From JBKEAJ01 sp047972135 (GTDB lineage: Bacteria > Bacteroidota > Bacteroidia > Bacteroidales > Prolixibacteraceae): DNA of 19,558 nt. Position 1 is the first letter of the stretch, and the number at the start of each line of letters is the position of its first letter. This document shows, in pieces, positions 7,758 to 16,014 of the stretch. Made by a program: the position numbers and the translations under genes. The notes under the pieces were generated by a model. The model saw only the letters and a list, made by a program, of their open reading frames with translations, ran no database searches and had not been told where the DNA came from. The stretch covers positions 1-19,558 of the forward strand of contig JBKEAJ010000148.1 of NCBI GenBank assembly GCA_047972135.1, in the 5' to 3' direction.

Positions 7758-8978
7758 TTACATCAACATCATTATCACCTTGTTAAGTGCTTCGACACAC
7801 TTGTCGACCTCTTCTTTTGTATTATAAATACCCACAGAAGCTCTGATTGTGCTGTCTATTCCGAAATGGGAGTGTAGTGGCATTGCACAATGTGAGCCTG
7901 TGCGCAGGGCTATTCCTAGGTTGTCGATTAAAGTTGCAATGTCGGCATCGTGTATTCCTTCAATCTTAAAAGCAACTGTTCCAATTCTCTTGGCAGAAGT
8001 TCCATATATCTTTACATTTTTAATTGCTGACAAAGAGTCAAACAGATACTTACTTAGTTCCAACTCTTCTTCATACACATTTTGCATCCCAATGCTATTC
8101 AGAAAATCTGCTGCTGCTCCCAGTCCGATAGCTCCCGAGATATTGGGTGTTCCTGCCTCGAATTTGTATGGAGGAGGCATAAAAGTAGACTTCTCGAAGC
8201 TCACGGTTTCAATCATTTCACCTCCGCCTTGATAGGGAGAGAGTTTTTCAAGCCATTTCTTTTTACCGTACAACACGCCAATGCCCGTAGATGCATACAT
8301 TTTATGTCCCGAGAAGACGAGAAAGTCGACATCTAGTTTCTGTACATCGATAGGAATACATTTCACTGCCTGCGCAGCATCTATAACAATCGGCACATTA
8401 TTCTGATGAGCAATTCCGATTATCTCCTCTATGGGGTTTATCGTGCCTAGAACGTTGGAAACATAGGCAAGCGATACTAATTTTGTTTTTGCTGAAAACA
8501 GGTCTTTATATTTCTTTGTATCGAGTTCGCCTTTATCGTTTATCGGAATAACTTTTAGTTTTGCACTCTTTCGTTCGCACATTAATTGCCATGGGACTAT
8601 GTTGGCATGATGTTCCATTTCGGAGATAATAATTTCGTCGTCCTCCGACACTTCTGTATCACCAAAAGATTGTGCCAGTAAATTTATAGCCTCTGTTGCA
8701 CCTTTGGTAAAAATTATTTCACTTGCTTCGGCTGCCGAGACATAGTTTGCAACCTTTTGTCTGCTTGCTTCGTATTCTTCGGTAGTACGATTTGCCATAT
8801 AGTGAGAGCTTCGGTGTACATTACCATAATATTCGTTGGCAAGCTCAAGTTCCTTATCGACAACCGCCTGCGTTTTAAATGTAGATGCTGCCGAGTCCAG
8901 ATAAACAAAAGGTTTTGTTATTCCTCTTTGATTAAGAATAGGGAATTGACTACGTATTTCGCTTATATTGAATGACAT
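7758..8978 (-). CDS. sufS: Cysteine desulfurase SufS (group II)
   Basis: A PLP enzyme that takes sulfur from L-cysteine as an enzyme persulfide and feeds it to the SufBCD scaffold. Length 406 residues, as expected. Visible signatures: YLDSAAST (26-33); the cofactor region TKGATEAINL (91-100) and SEMEHHANIVPW (119-130); the PLP-linking lysine K226 in SGHKMYASTGIG; and the active-site cysteine C364 in the group II motif RTGSHCAMPLH. It follows sufD with essentially no gap (sufD ends at 8980, sufS starts at 8978), so the two are one transcript. No SufE or SufU sulfur-transfer partner lies next to it. Identification is secure. Confidence 0.95.
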   Translation of the reverse strand: MSFNISEIRSQFPILNQRGITKPFVYLDSAASTFKTQAVVDKELELANEYYGNVHRSSHYMANRTTEEYEASRQKVANYVSAAEASEIIFTKGATEAINLLAQSFGDTEVSEDDEIIISEMEHHANIVPWQLMCERKSAKLKVIPINDKGELDTKKYKDLFSAKTKLVSLAYVSNVLGTINPIEEIIGIAHQNNVPIVIDAAQAVKCIPIDVQKLDVDFLVFSGHKMYASTGIGVLYGKKKWLEKLSPYQGGGEMIETVSFEKSTFMPPPYKFEAGTPNISGAIGLGAAADFLNSIGMQNVYEEELELSKYLFDSLSAIKNVKIYGTSAKRIGTVAFKIEGIHDADIATLIDNLGIALRTGSHCAMPLHSHFGIDSTIRASVGIYNTKEEVDKCVEALNKVIMMLM

Positions 8979-8979
8979 A

Positions 8980-10209
8980 CTAGTTTTTGAAAAACTTATT
9001 TGTGAAACTCTTAACCTGCTCTCTTACTTGTTGCACAGCGATGTTTACGATAACCTCATCAAGAAAAGCATCTATCAGCATAGCACGGGCTTCCTGCTCG
9101 TCAATACCTCTGCTTCGCATATAAAACAGTGCTTGTTCGTCAATCTGTCCTGTCGTTGCGCCATGACTACACTTAACATCGTCGGCATCTATTATAAGCT
9201 GAGGCTTGGTATGCATCTTAGCTTTGTCGGTAAGTAGTATATTATTGTTGCGTTGAAATGCCTCAACTCTTTGCGCATCCGGAACGATGTTTATCAATCC
9301 TGAAAATACACCTTGAGCTTCGCCGTCAATTATATATTTAAACAGCTGATTACTAGTACTATTACCCACGAGATGGTTAATGTAGATATGATTATCAAGC
9401 AGCTGATTACCAGCAAGAAAAGCTATTCCTTGTATGTCTGCGTGAGCATCTTTACCATATATATCTATGTGCGATTCTATCCTGCATTTATGTCCCGACA
9501 AGCTAAGGTTAAACACTTGTAAATCTGCATTTTCGGCTATCATAAATTCTTGTTTGACTATTGCTGACAAGCTCTTTGCATCGTTTGCACCGACAACATG
9601 ACAAAAGCTCGCTTTAGCATTCTTGGCAAGTTTCAAACTATTCCGACCAATAAATAGAGGTGTAGCATGCACACATTCCTCATAAACAACTATCTGAACA
9701 TTGCTATTTACGCCCACATTAATATTAATATTAGTAGAGTAGAGGTCTGAGCCGACTGTTCCGACTTGATTTGAGATGATTATAGGCTTGTCAAATTTTA
9801 TATTGTCGCCTAAAGAAATCAGCACACTCTTATCTGCAAGCACACTAGAAATAACACTGATAGTATCCTCTTCACCACCAACATTTTCGCGCTCTACAAT
9901 TTTTACCGACAGTATAGACGTATCAATATCTGCATCCTCTGCATTATTCCTTACGGTGATAATATGTGCGTCGTCATTCTCAATATAATCGATACCTATC
10001 TTTTCAAACGCAATACTATCGACACTCTCAAAAACATCGGAAAAATCTGTATTTTGATATTCTTCCTGCTTCGAGTTTGGCAATTCCAAGCTCTTCAGCC
10101 TAGCAATAGCGTCCTTATAAGTATCCGAAAGATGTTTATATTCGTAGCTTGCAAGAAGTTTATCTATCATTTTATGGGACATGATTGTTGATTTTGATTT
10201 ATTATCCAA
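8980..10209 (-). CDS. sufD: Fe-S cluster assembly protein SufD
   Basis: A scaffold subunit that pairs with SufB and the SufC ATPase to build Fe-S clusters in the cytoplasm. The 409-residue chain has the SufD layout: a helical N-terminus (~1-110), a right-handed beta-helix core (~120-370), and the characteristic end KCSHGATTGQIDEQALFYMRSRG followed by EARAMLIDAFLDEV, shared by SufB and SufD. It is closer to SufD because it lacks the cysteine-rich N-terminal features of SufB and sits between sufC and sufS in the usual order. The start at 10209 is 6 bp from the sufC stop; an internal ATG 9 codons later is a possible alternative. Assignment to SufD and not a second SufB is very likely. Confidence 0.93.
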   Translation of the reverse strand: MDNKSKSTIMSHKMIDKLLASYEYKHLSDTYKDAIARLKSLELPNSKQEEYQNTDFSDVFESVDSIAFEKIGIDYIENDDAHIITVRNNAEDADIDTSILSVKIVERENVGGEEDTISVISSVLADKSVLISLGDNIKFDKPIIISNQVGTVGSDLYSTNININVGVNSNVQIVVYEECVHATPLFIGRNSLKLAKNAKASFCHVVGANDAKSLSAIVKQEFMIAENADLQVFNLSLSGHKCRIESHIDIYGKDAHADIQGIAFLAGNQLLDNHIYINHLVGNSTSNQLFKYIIDGEAQGVFSGLINIVPDAQRVEAFQRNNNILLTDKAKMHTKPQLIIDADDVKCSHGATTGQIDEQALFYMRSRGIDEQEARAMLIDAFLDEVIVNIAVQQVREQVKSFTNKFFKN

Positions 10210-10215
10210 TAGTTG

Positions 10216-10962
10216 CTACTTAAGCCAGTCATAACCTTTCTCCTCAAGCTCCAAAGCTAGCTCCTTGCCTGCCGATTTTACAATCTTTCCCTTATATAAG
10301 ATATGTATCACATCAGGAACAATATAGTCCAACAATCTCTGATAGTGGGTGATAACGACAGTTGCGCTTTCGGACGACTTGAGAGCGTTCACACCCTTAG
10401 CAACAATCTTCAGTGCATCAATATCCAATCCCGAGTCGGTTTCGTCTAATATCGACAGGGTAGGTTCCAGCATTGCCATTTGGAAAATCTCATTCTTTTT
10501 CTTTTCGCCACCCGAGAAGCCCACGTTCACTGCACGTTTAGTAAGCTCTGTACTGAGTTCCACCAATGCTCCTTTTTCTTTCAACACTTTTAGAAACTCG
10601 CTGGGAGCGATGTCTTCGTTGCCATTGAAACGACGTTTTGCATTAACGGCTGCTTTGATGAAGTTTATCATAGGCACTCCCGGTATCTCTACGGGGTACT
10701 GAAAGCTCATAAATATTCCACGGCAGGCTCTTTCCTCCGGCGACCAATCGAGTATTGACTCGCCCTTATATAGAATATCTCCTTTATCTACGGTATATCC
10801 GGGTTTTCCCGTAATAACATTGGAAAGGGTGCTTTTCCCTGAGCCGTTGGGTCCCATGATGGCGTGTACTTGTCCTGCCTCGACTTTCAAGTTTATGCCA
10901 TTTAGCACCAGTTTATTATCTATTGAAGCGTATAAATCTTTTATTTCTAGCATATTATTCAA
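10216..10962 (-). CDS. sufC: Fe-S cluster assembly ATPase SufC
   Basis: ABC-type ATPase that drives conformational change in the SufBCD complex. 248 residues. Visible: Walker A GPNGSGKST (37-45), Q-loop FQYP (87-90), the SufC-specific signature GFSGGEKKKNE (149-159), Walker B LSILDETDSGLD (169-180) and the H-loop THYQRLL (205-211). No membrane segments, as expected for this cytosolic ABC protein. It is the first gene of the minus-strand block and has its own candidate promoter 41 bp upstream. The initiator at 10962 is followed by a second ATG three codons later, which could be the real start. SufB, the essential partner, is not encoded next to it. Confidence 0.96.
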   Translation of the reverse strand: MNNMLEIKDLYASIDNKLVLNGINLKVEAGQVHAIMGPNGSGKSTLSNVITGKPGYTVDKGDILYKGESILDWSPEERACRGIFMSFQYPVEIPGVPMINFIKAAVNAKRRFNGNEDIAPSEFLKVLKEKGALVELSTELTKRAVNVGFSGGEKKKNEIFQMAMLEPTLSILDETDSGLDIDALKIVAKGVNALKSSESATVVITHYQRLLDYIVPDVIHILYKGKIVKSAGKELALELEEKGYDWLK

Positions 10963-11002
10963 ATTAAGGGTCTAATAAAGACCTTTTTGTCAATTATTCT
11001 CG

Positions 11003-11010
11003 CAAAGGTA
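11003..11010 (-). promoter_or_regulatory. -7 promoter element for sufC-sufD-sufS(-zwf-tsaD)
   Basis: Minus strand reads TACCTTTG followed by C, an exact TAnnTTTG(C) match, 41 bp upstream of the sufC start, implying a leader of roughly 35 nt. A clear -33 TTTG is not evident. The position right in front of sufC argues that sufC, not sufB, is the first gene of this operon. Confidence 0.55.
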
Positions 11011-11069
11011 ATAAACTCAATTTATTTATACACATTAATCATAAATATAGTCTATCGAACTTATCGCAG

Positions 11070-11151
11070 CCTTTACTTTATTACATGAAAACATCAAATT
11101 ACCCTTTACTTTGTTACACGAAATTCAAGAAATATCCTTTACTTTGTTACA
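11070..11151 (+). repeat. Three 33-bp-spaced direct repeats upstream of the AAA ATPase gene
   Basis: The 16-mer CCTTTACTTTRTTACA occurs at 11070-11085, 11103-11118 and 11136-11151, exactly 33 bp apart; copy 1 has A in place of G at one position. The last copy ends 3 bp before the ATPase ATG. After copy 1 the sequence ATGAAAACATCAAATT also resembles the ATPase start (ATGAATACATCAAATT), so the array probably arose by tandem duplication of the gene's own start region. Each copy holds TACTTTG, close to but one base short of the TAnnTTTG box. The array could be an operator, duplicated promoter elements, or neutral duplication. Confidence 0.8.
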
Positions 11152-11174
11152 AAAATGAATACATCAAATTTTAA
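11085..11174 (+). CDS. Possible 29-codon leader peptide overlapping the ATPase start
   Basis: ATG at 11085 opens a 29-codon frame ending in TAA at 11172-11174. It overlaps the first 20 bases of the ATPase gene in another frame. Because the underlying repeat is 33 bp (11 codons), the peptide contains the motif YPLLCY twice. Translation of this frame could influence initiation at the overlapping ATPase start, but nothing shows that it is translated, and a 33-bp repeat keeps any open frame open by default. Low confidence. Confidence 0.2.
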   Translation: MKTSNYPLLCYTKFKKYPLLCYKNEYIKF

Positions 11175-12519
11175 AAGACACGCTGAGAGGCATCTACAAC
11201 GTTGGAAAGAAGCCCCTAACAGGAAGCCTCTAATTATGCGTGGAGCTAGGCAGGTAGGAAAGACAACATTGGTAGAAGATTTTTCTAAGGCTTATAAGAA
11301 TCGCATTATGCTAAACTTGGAAAATGAAGCAGATATTAAGTTTTTCGAGTTATATCAAGATGTTACGACGATGAAGGATGCTTTGTTTTTGGAGAATGGT
11401 ATTCCGAATAAAGATATTGCATCAACCTTACTTTTTATTGATGAGATTCAAGAGTCGCCAAAAGCGATTAAGCAACTTCGTTATTTTTATGAAAAACTGC
11501 CTGAATTACATATAATTGCAGCGGGTTCTCTTCTAGAGTTTGTTATGTCAGAAGTGATAAGTTTTCCTGTGGGGAGGGTAGAGTACCTATACTTATACCC
11601 TTTAAATTTTGCCGAGTTCTTGATGGCATTGAATAAGCAGGAAGTACTGAAGCAGTTAGACAAAGTTCCGCTTAATGATTTTGCTCATGATCAACTGATG
11701 CGCATGTTTAATACATATACAATAATAGGAGGCATGCCAGAGGTAGTTAAAACATATATTACTCGGGGCAGCATTGCCGACATGCCACGTGTGTACGAAA
11801 GTATATGGACAAGTTACAAGAATGATATAGAAAAATATACGAAGAGTGATGCTGAGCGTAGGGTTATAGGGCATATAATGAGTGTAGCCCATTTATATTT
11901 GGGACAGCGAATAAAGTTTCAAAATTTTGGGAATTCCAATTATCGCTCTCGCGAGGTGAGTGAGGCTTTTAGAAATCTTGATGCTGCTAAAATTATACAA
12001 CTGATGTATCCGACCACCGATGTTGAAGTACCGGTAAAACCAGATATGAAGAAAGCTCCAAAGCTACAATTCTTGGATACAGGCTTGATTAACTATGAGT
12101 TAAAAATACAAGCAGAATTATTGGCTTTAGATGATTTGAGTTTTGCTTTTAAGGGGGCTATTCTGCCACATATTATAATGCAAGAGCTAATTTCCTTAAA
12201 CGCAATAAGCATCCACAAACCAAATTTTTGGGTCAGAAAAAAGGCTCAAGCATCTGCAGAAGTTGATTTAGTTTACTCCTACAGAAACAGAGTTATCCCC
12301 ATAGAATTTAAAGCAGGTACAGCCGGAAAGATGAAATCGCTACATGAGTTTATAGAGCGCACAAACCATAATTACGCAATACGTATGTATGCAGGGAAAT
12401 TCAGTATAGAAAAACATACTACTCCCAAGACTCATAAGCCCTATACTCTTATGAGTCTTCCATATTATTTGGGAACTAAATTGCCTGAATACGTAGAATA
12501 TCTAGTAATGAATTATTGA
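11155..12519 (+). CDS. AAA family ATPase with DUF4143 domain
   Basis: 454 residues. The N-terminal AAA_14 domain has Walker A RGARQVGKTTL (29-39), Walker B TLLFIDEIQ (91-99) and a sensor-like IIAAGSLLEF (120-129), followed by the SFPVGRVEYLYLYPLNFAEF segment typical of the family. The C-terminal DUF4143 region (~200-420) ends with AEVDLVYS...VIPIEFKAG, a PD-(D/E)xK nuclease-like pattern (D, then ExK). Proteins of this architecture are very common in Bacteroidota and archaea, often in many copies, with no established function; roles in mobile-element biology or stress have been guessed but not shown. It is the only plus-strand gene between two minus-strand operons, has a tandem-repeat leader, and ends 19 bp from the convergent oadB. 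It may be an inserted accessory gene. The domain call is firm. Confidence 0.9.
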   Translation: MNTSNFKRHAERHLQRWKEAPNRKPLIMRGARQVGKTTLVEDFSKAYKNRIMLNLENEADIKFFELYQDVTTMKDALFLENGIPNKDIASTLLFIDEIQESPKAIKQLRYFYEKLPELHIIAAGSLLEFVMSEVISFPVGRVEYLYLYPLNFAEFLMALNKQEVLKQLDKVPLNDFAHDQLMRMFNTYTIIGGMPEVVKTYITRGSIADMPRVYESIWTSYKNDIEKYTKSDAERRVIGHIMSVAHLYLGQRIKFQNFGNSNYRSREVSEAFRNLDAAKIIQLMYPTTDVEVPVKPDMKKAPKLQFLDTGLINYELKIQAELLALDDLSFAFKGAILPHIIMQELISLNAISIHKPNFWVRKKAQASAEVDLVYSYRNRVIPIEFKAGTAGKMKSLHEFIERTNHNYAIRMYAGKFSIEKHTTPKTHKPYTLMSLPYYLGTKLPEYVEYLVMNY

Positions 12520-12538
12520 TGCGTCAGAGCAATCGTCC

Positions 12539-13750
12539 CTACGATAAGAATGAAATTAGCACTCCGGCAGCTACTGCCGAGCCTATTACTCCAGCGATGT
12601 TGCTAGCCATGCAGTATTGCAAAATATGATTTTTGGAGTCGTACTTCAAAGCCATTTCATTTGCCACTCTCGATGCCATTGGCACTGCGCTTAGTCCTGT
12701 TGCTCCCACAAGTGGATTAATTTTCTTGTTAGCGAACATATTATAAATCTTTACGGCAAGGATGCCTCCCGTAACCGACAAACAGAAAGCCAAAAAGCCA
12801 CCGAAGATAATTCCCAGTGTGTCAGTTTTTAAGAACACTTCGGCTGTCATTGTCGCTCCAATTGTCAGACCTAAAAATATGGTTGCTGTGTTCAGTATGG
12901 TATTCGATGCAGCATCGGACAAACGTGCCACCGACGAACCAACCTCTTTTATAAAATTACCAAACAGCAACATGCCCAAAAGTATCCCTGATGACGGAAC
13001 TACTATAATGACAATCACACCAAGCACAACAGGAAAAAGTATCTTCAATGTCTGCATATTCTTAATCTGAACCTTTGCCGGGTAGAGTTTATCTTGCTCC
13101 TTCATGTTTATTTTCAACTCCTTCTTGCTGCAAAGTACTTTTGTAACCATAGGGATAATAATCGGCACAAGAGCCATATATGAGTATGCAGCAATAGCAA
13201 TAGGTCCAAGTAAGTGGGGTGCCAATTTTATTGTTGTATAAATGGCGGTCGGACCGTCTGCACCTCCTATAATACTCAATGCTCCTGCTTCTTGTGATGA
13301 GAACCCGACTAAGATAGCCGCTAGAAAAACGGTAAAAATTCCTAACTGTGCAGCTGCTCCAAATAGTGAAAGTTTCAGATTTCGTAGCATTGGAGCAAAA
13401 TCCGTCAGCACGCCAACTCCCATAAAGATAATTGGCGGAAGAAGTCCTGTTTTAATAAGCATGTAGTACAGCATACTTATAATTCCGTGTTCTTTGGCAA
13501 TAGTCGGAATGTTCATCAGTGAGCCGTCGCTGAGAGTAACTGCCGATTGAGGTACAACCCCCATTCCTGCCAGTGGTATATTTGCCAGTATCACACCAAA
13601 ACCAATGGGTATGAGCAAGAGAGGTTCATATTTTTTTGCAACGCCGAGATAGAGCAGCACACCGCCGATAATAAGCATTAGTAGGCTTTCGGGGTGTGCG
13701 AATATCTCCCCCAAGGCAGTCATTTCATATAGTCTTTGTAGTGTTTCCAT
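12539..13750 (-). CDS. oadB: Oxaloacetate decarboxylase (Na+ pump) beta subunit OadB
   Basis: Integral membrane subunit that decarboxylates carboxybiotin and exports Na+. I start it at the ATG at 13750 (403 residues, METLQRLYEM...), two bases beyond the oadA stop in the TAAAATG junction. The longer open frame back to 13816 would overlap oadA by 65 bp. Many hydrophobic helices are present: ~23-65, 103-120, 130-155, 185-210 and several towards the C-terminus. The family hallmark IGGADGPTAIYTT (161-173) contains the conserved aspartate involved in Na+/proton handling. The C-terminal GATGLSAVPMASRV and SNIAGVIGSAVAAG segments are also typical. It lies last in oadG-oadA-oadB. The close relatives MmdB and GcdB share the fold, so substrate is assigned from the alpha subunit next door. 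Confidence 0.93.
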   Translation of the reverse strand: METLQRLYEMTALGEIFAHPESLLMLIIGGVLLYLGVAKKYEPLLLIPIGFGVILANIPLAGMGVVPQSAVTLSDGSLMNIPTIAKEHGIISMLYYMLIKTGLLPPIIFMGVGVLTDFAPMLRNLKLSLFGAAAQLGIFTVFLAAILVGFSSQEAGALSIIGGADGPTAIYTTIKLAPHLLGPIAIAAYSYMALVPIIIPMVTKVLCSKKELKINMKEQDKLYPAKVQIKNMQTLKILFPVVLGVIVIIVVPSSGILLGMLLFGNFIKEVGSSVARLSDAASNTILNTATIFLGLTIGATMTAEVFLKTDTLGIIFGGFLAFCLSVTGGILAVKIYNMFANKKINPLVGATGLSAVPMASRVANEMALKYDSKNHILQYCMASNIAGVIGSAVAAGVLISFLS

Positions 13751-13751
13751 T

Positions 13752-15662
13752 TTATACAATCGAAATAAGTACATCATCTTCGTCAACAGCATCGCCATTG
13801 ACTTTATGAATAGCAAGGATTTTGCCCGAGCTTATTGCCGTAATGGCATTGAAGGTTTTCATAGCCTCGATGTATCCCACAACTTGCCCTTCTTTCACTT
13901 CATCACCAATTTTTAAAGGCGTTTCGGAATTGTCCTTTGTCAAATAAAACTTACCTTCGAGTGGTGCGAGAACCTCTTTTGCAGAATAACTAGCAATAGG
14001 TGCAGGTGTTGAGCTCGGGACATTAGGAGTCTCCAAAGTAGAGAGTGGTGCAGAACTATCTGTATTAGGGTAACTTACCGACACATTAAAACTTTCTCCA
14101 TTTACATTGATAAGCATCGACGACGGGGCAGACGAGAATGCAAGTGGGGCTGTATCGGGTGTTTTATCTTTCTTTTTTACCTTTATGATGCCTGCTCCTG
14201 TAATACGCTTTTCGGTAAGGTCTTTTGTGAATGCCACTTTTGCCTCTCCCGATTTATAAGCTCTATATTGCTGAGGATGCATTGCCAGCTCAAATAATTC
14301 CTCATCATCCTGCCCTCGTTCCCAGCCATTCTCTTCCATTTCTTTCTCAAACACTTGCAGTTGGTCGGGATACAGGCTTTGTGGTGTATCGGTAAAAAAC
14401 TCGCGTCCCTGAGTTCTCGCCAGTTCTGCCAGTTCCATGTCAAGCTCCCCGGGCAGTTGTCCACTTTTGCCCAATAGCATATCCCAAATATTGTCGGCTA
14501 TCATTGTCCAGCGTTCTTTACCTTTCTCAATCTGAGAAACATTCATCAGCGCAAGGTTCTTAACATACTGACTATAAGGCGTAACTAGTGGTGGATACCC
14601 AACCTTAGGCCATATATATTCGACTTCATTGAAAAGTTTTATAAGAAGCTCGTCTATGGTTAAAGTCTTTATATTATTCTTAATCAGCCATTTGTTTAGT
14701 GATTTCAGATTTATTTCTAAGTCCGACATAAGTGAGCCCATCATTCCTCCGGGTAGTCCGGGTCCGATAAGTAGCGAGTTCATGTATCTGTTTTTCGGAT
14801 TTATGTAATATCCCAAGAAATCTTCGATAAACTCTGTCGTCAGTCTTCGCACCTGCATGTAGGCATCCATATTGATTTCGGGAAGAATAAAGCTACCGTC
14901 ATCTTTTAGCATTGCATGTACGGCTAATAGGTCGGAGTGTCCTGTTCCCCACGACAGCGGCTCCATTGCCACATCTATATACTCCACTCCTGCACGTGCT
15001 ACTTCAAGTATTGTTGCCATCGAAAAGCCCGGACCTGAGTGCCCGTGGTACTGCATCACAATATTGGGGTGTTGTTCTTTTATTTGTCTGACTATTCTTC
15101 CAAGCCATGCAGGTCGTGCAACTCCTGCCATATCTTTCAGACATATCTCATCCGCTCCTGCTTCTATCAGAGTGTTTGCCAGATTTACATAGTATTCTAT
15201 TGTGTGTACTTTAGAATAAGTAATGGCAAGGCATGCCTGAGAAATCATACCGCCTTCTTTAGCATAAGTAATTGATTCTATGATGTTTCTAGGGTCGTTG
15301 AGTCCACAAAATGAGCGAGCAATGTCTGTGCCTTGTGCTTTCTTCACCTTGTACATTAGCTTTCTCACATCGGCAGGACATGGACTCATTCTAATACCGT
15401 TTAGCGCACGCTCCAGCATATGAGTTTGAATGCCTGCATCGTTAAAAGGCTGTGTCCACTCTCGAACTGCCTTGTTTGGGTTTTCGCCAAAGAGCAGATT
15501 TATCTGTTCAAATCCGCCTCCATTGGTTTCTACTCTTGCAAAGCAGCCCATCTCTATTATGTATGGAGCTACTTTTAATAATTGGTCTACTCGTGGCACA
15601 TACTTCCCTGACGACTGCCACATATCTCTGTACAGTAGTGAAAATTTTATTTCCTTCTTCAT
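13752..15662 (-). CDS. oadA: Oxaloacetate decarboxylase/pyruvate carboxylase-type alpha subunit with C-terminal biotinyl domain
   Basis: Carboxyltransferase subunit that moves CO2 from a 2-oxoacid (oxaloacetate) to biotin. 636 residues. The TIM-barrel carboxyltransferase domain is at ~1-300, with the metal/catalytic positions D13 (YRDMWQ), K176 (CLKDMAG, normally carbamylated) and the HxH pair H206/H208 (YHGHSGPG). The conserved helical domain at ~310-490 includes PPLVTPYSQYVKN. A flexible Ser/Pro/Thr-rich linker (~505-555) precedes the biotinyl domain with EAMKTFN; the biotinylated lysine is K602. The usual A-M-K-M is A-M-K-T here. The domain start (LLYRDMWQSSGKY, in place of RDAHQS-like) is, as I recall, the form common in Bacteroidales. 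One base separates it from oadG upstream and from oadB downstream. Annotation as 'pyruvate carboxylase subunit B' is possible, but the OadB/OadG partners favour the sodium pump. Confidence 0.92.
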   Translation of the reverse strand: MKKEIKFSLLYRDMWQSSGKYVPRVDQLLKVAPYIIEMGCFARVETNGGGFEQINLLFGENPNKAVREWTQPFNDAGIQTHMLERALNGIRMSPCPADVRKLMYKVKKAQGTDIARSFCGLNDPRNIIESITYAKEGGMISQACLAITYSKVHTIEYYVNLANTLIEAGADEICLKDMAGVARPAWLGRIVRQIKEQHPNIVMQYHGHSGPGFSMATILEVARAGVEYIDVAMEPLSWGTGHSDLLAVHAMLKDDGSFILPEINMDAYMQVRRLTTEFIEDFLGYYINPKNRYMNSLLIGPGLPGGMMGSLMSDLEINLKSLNKWLIKNNIKTLTIDELLIKLFNEVEYIWPKVGYPPLVTPYSQYVKNLALMNVSQIEKGKERWTMIADNIWDMLLGKSGQLPGELDMELAELARTQGREFFTDTPQSLYPDQLQVFEKEMEENGWERGQDDEELFELAMHPQQYRAYKSGEAKVAFTKDLTEKRITGAGIIKVKKKDKTPDTAPLAFSSAPSSMLINVNGESFNVSVSYPNTDSSAPLSTLETPNVPSSTPAPIASYSAKEVLAPLEGKFYLTKDNSETPLKIGDEVKEGQVVGYIEAMKTFNAITAISSGKILAIHKVNGDAVDEDDVLISIV

Positions 15663-15663
15663 C

Positions 15664-15921
15664 TTATTTATTTTTGATTTCTGTAATTACTCCACGACCA
15701 CCTGTAAGGATATTGACAGTGGCGGTAATGGCTGCAAGCACATTATTAGAAATAGTCTGTTGTTTTAAACGGTTGATTAAGGGCTTGTCTTGATGCGGAA
15801 GTTTATTAGTGATTCTGATTAAGAGCTTTCCCACCAGCATTACAATGACAAGGACAGTGAAGACAAGGGATATCCCGAGAGCTGCTACGTATGCATTGGA
15901 TATCAAAATTAGGTTCGTCAT
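15664..15921 (-). CDS. oadG: Oxaloacetate decarboxylase gamma subunit OadG
   Basis: Small single-pass membrane subunit that assembles the alpha/beta pump. 85 residues: a transmembrane helix at ~9-32 (VAALGISLVFTVLVIVMLVG), then a basic polar tail ending near TVNILTGGRGVITEIKNK. Primary sequence of gamma subunits is poorly conserved, so the call rests on size, topology and position directly before oadA (1-bp gap) in the classic oadG-A-B order. It is the first gene of the operon, with a promoter-like box 35 bp upstream. Confidence 0.85.
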   Translation of the reverse strand: MTNLILISNAYVAALGISLVFTVLVIVMLVGKLLIRITNKLPHQDKPLINRLKQQTISNNVLAAITATVNILTGGRGVITEIKNK

Positions 15922-15955
15922 AATTATTTTTACTAATTGTTTCCTACAATAATAG

Positions 15956-15963
15956 CAAAAATA
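15956..15963 (-). promoter_or_regulatory. -7 promoter element for oadG-oadA-oadB
   Basis: Minus strand reads TATTTTTG followed by C, fitting TAnnTTTG(C), about 35 bp before the oadG start. It lies in the 93-bp gap after the porin gene, suggesting that the oad operon can be transcribed independently of it. No clear -33 box. Confidence 0.45.
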
Positions 15964-16014
15964 ATTCAGAATTGAAAGTTTAGGTCGAGAAAATAGTAAT
16001 AATATGTTATGATT

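Noticed and set aside
13751..13816. Upstream extension of oadB by 22 codons
   Set aside because: It would overlap the biotinyl domain end of oadA; the ATG at 13750, two bases beyond the oadA stop codon, gives a normal-length OadB.
15520..15545. TTTCTACTCTTG, resembling part of an Acidaminococcus-type Cas12a repeat
   Set aside because: It lies inside oadA coding sequence (VETNGG region), the second stem arm is missing, and such partial matches occur by chance in AT-rich DNA.
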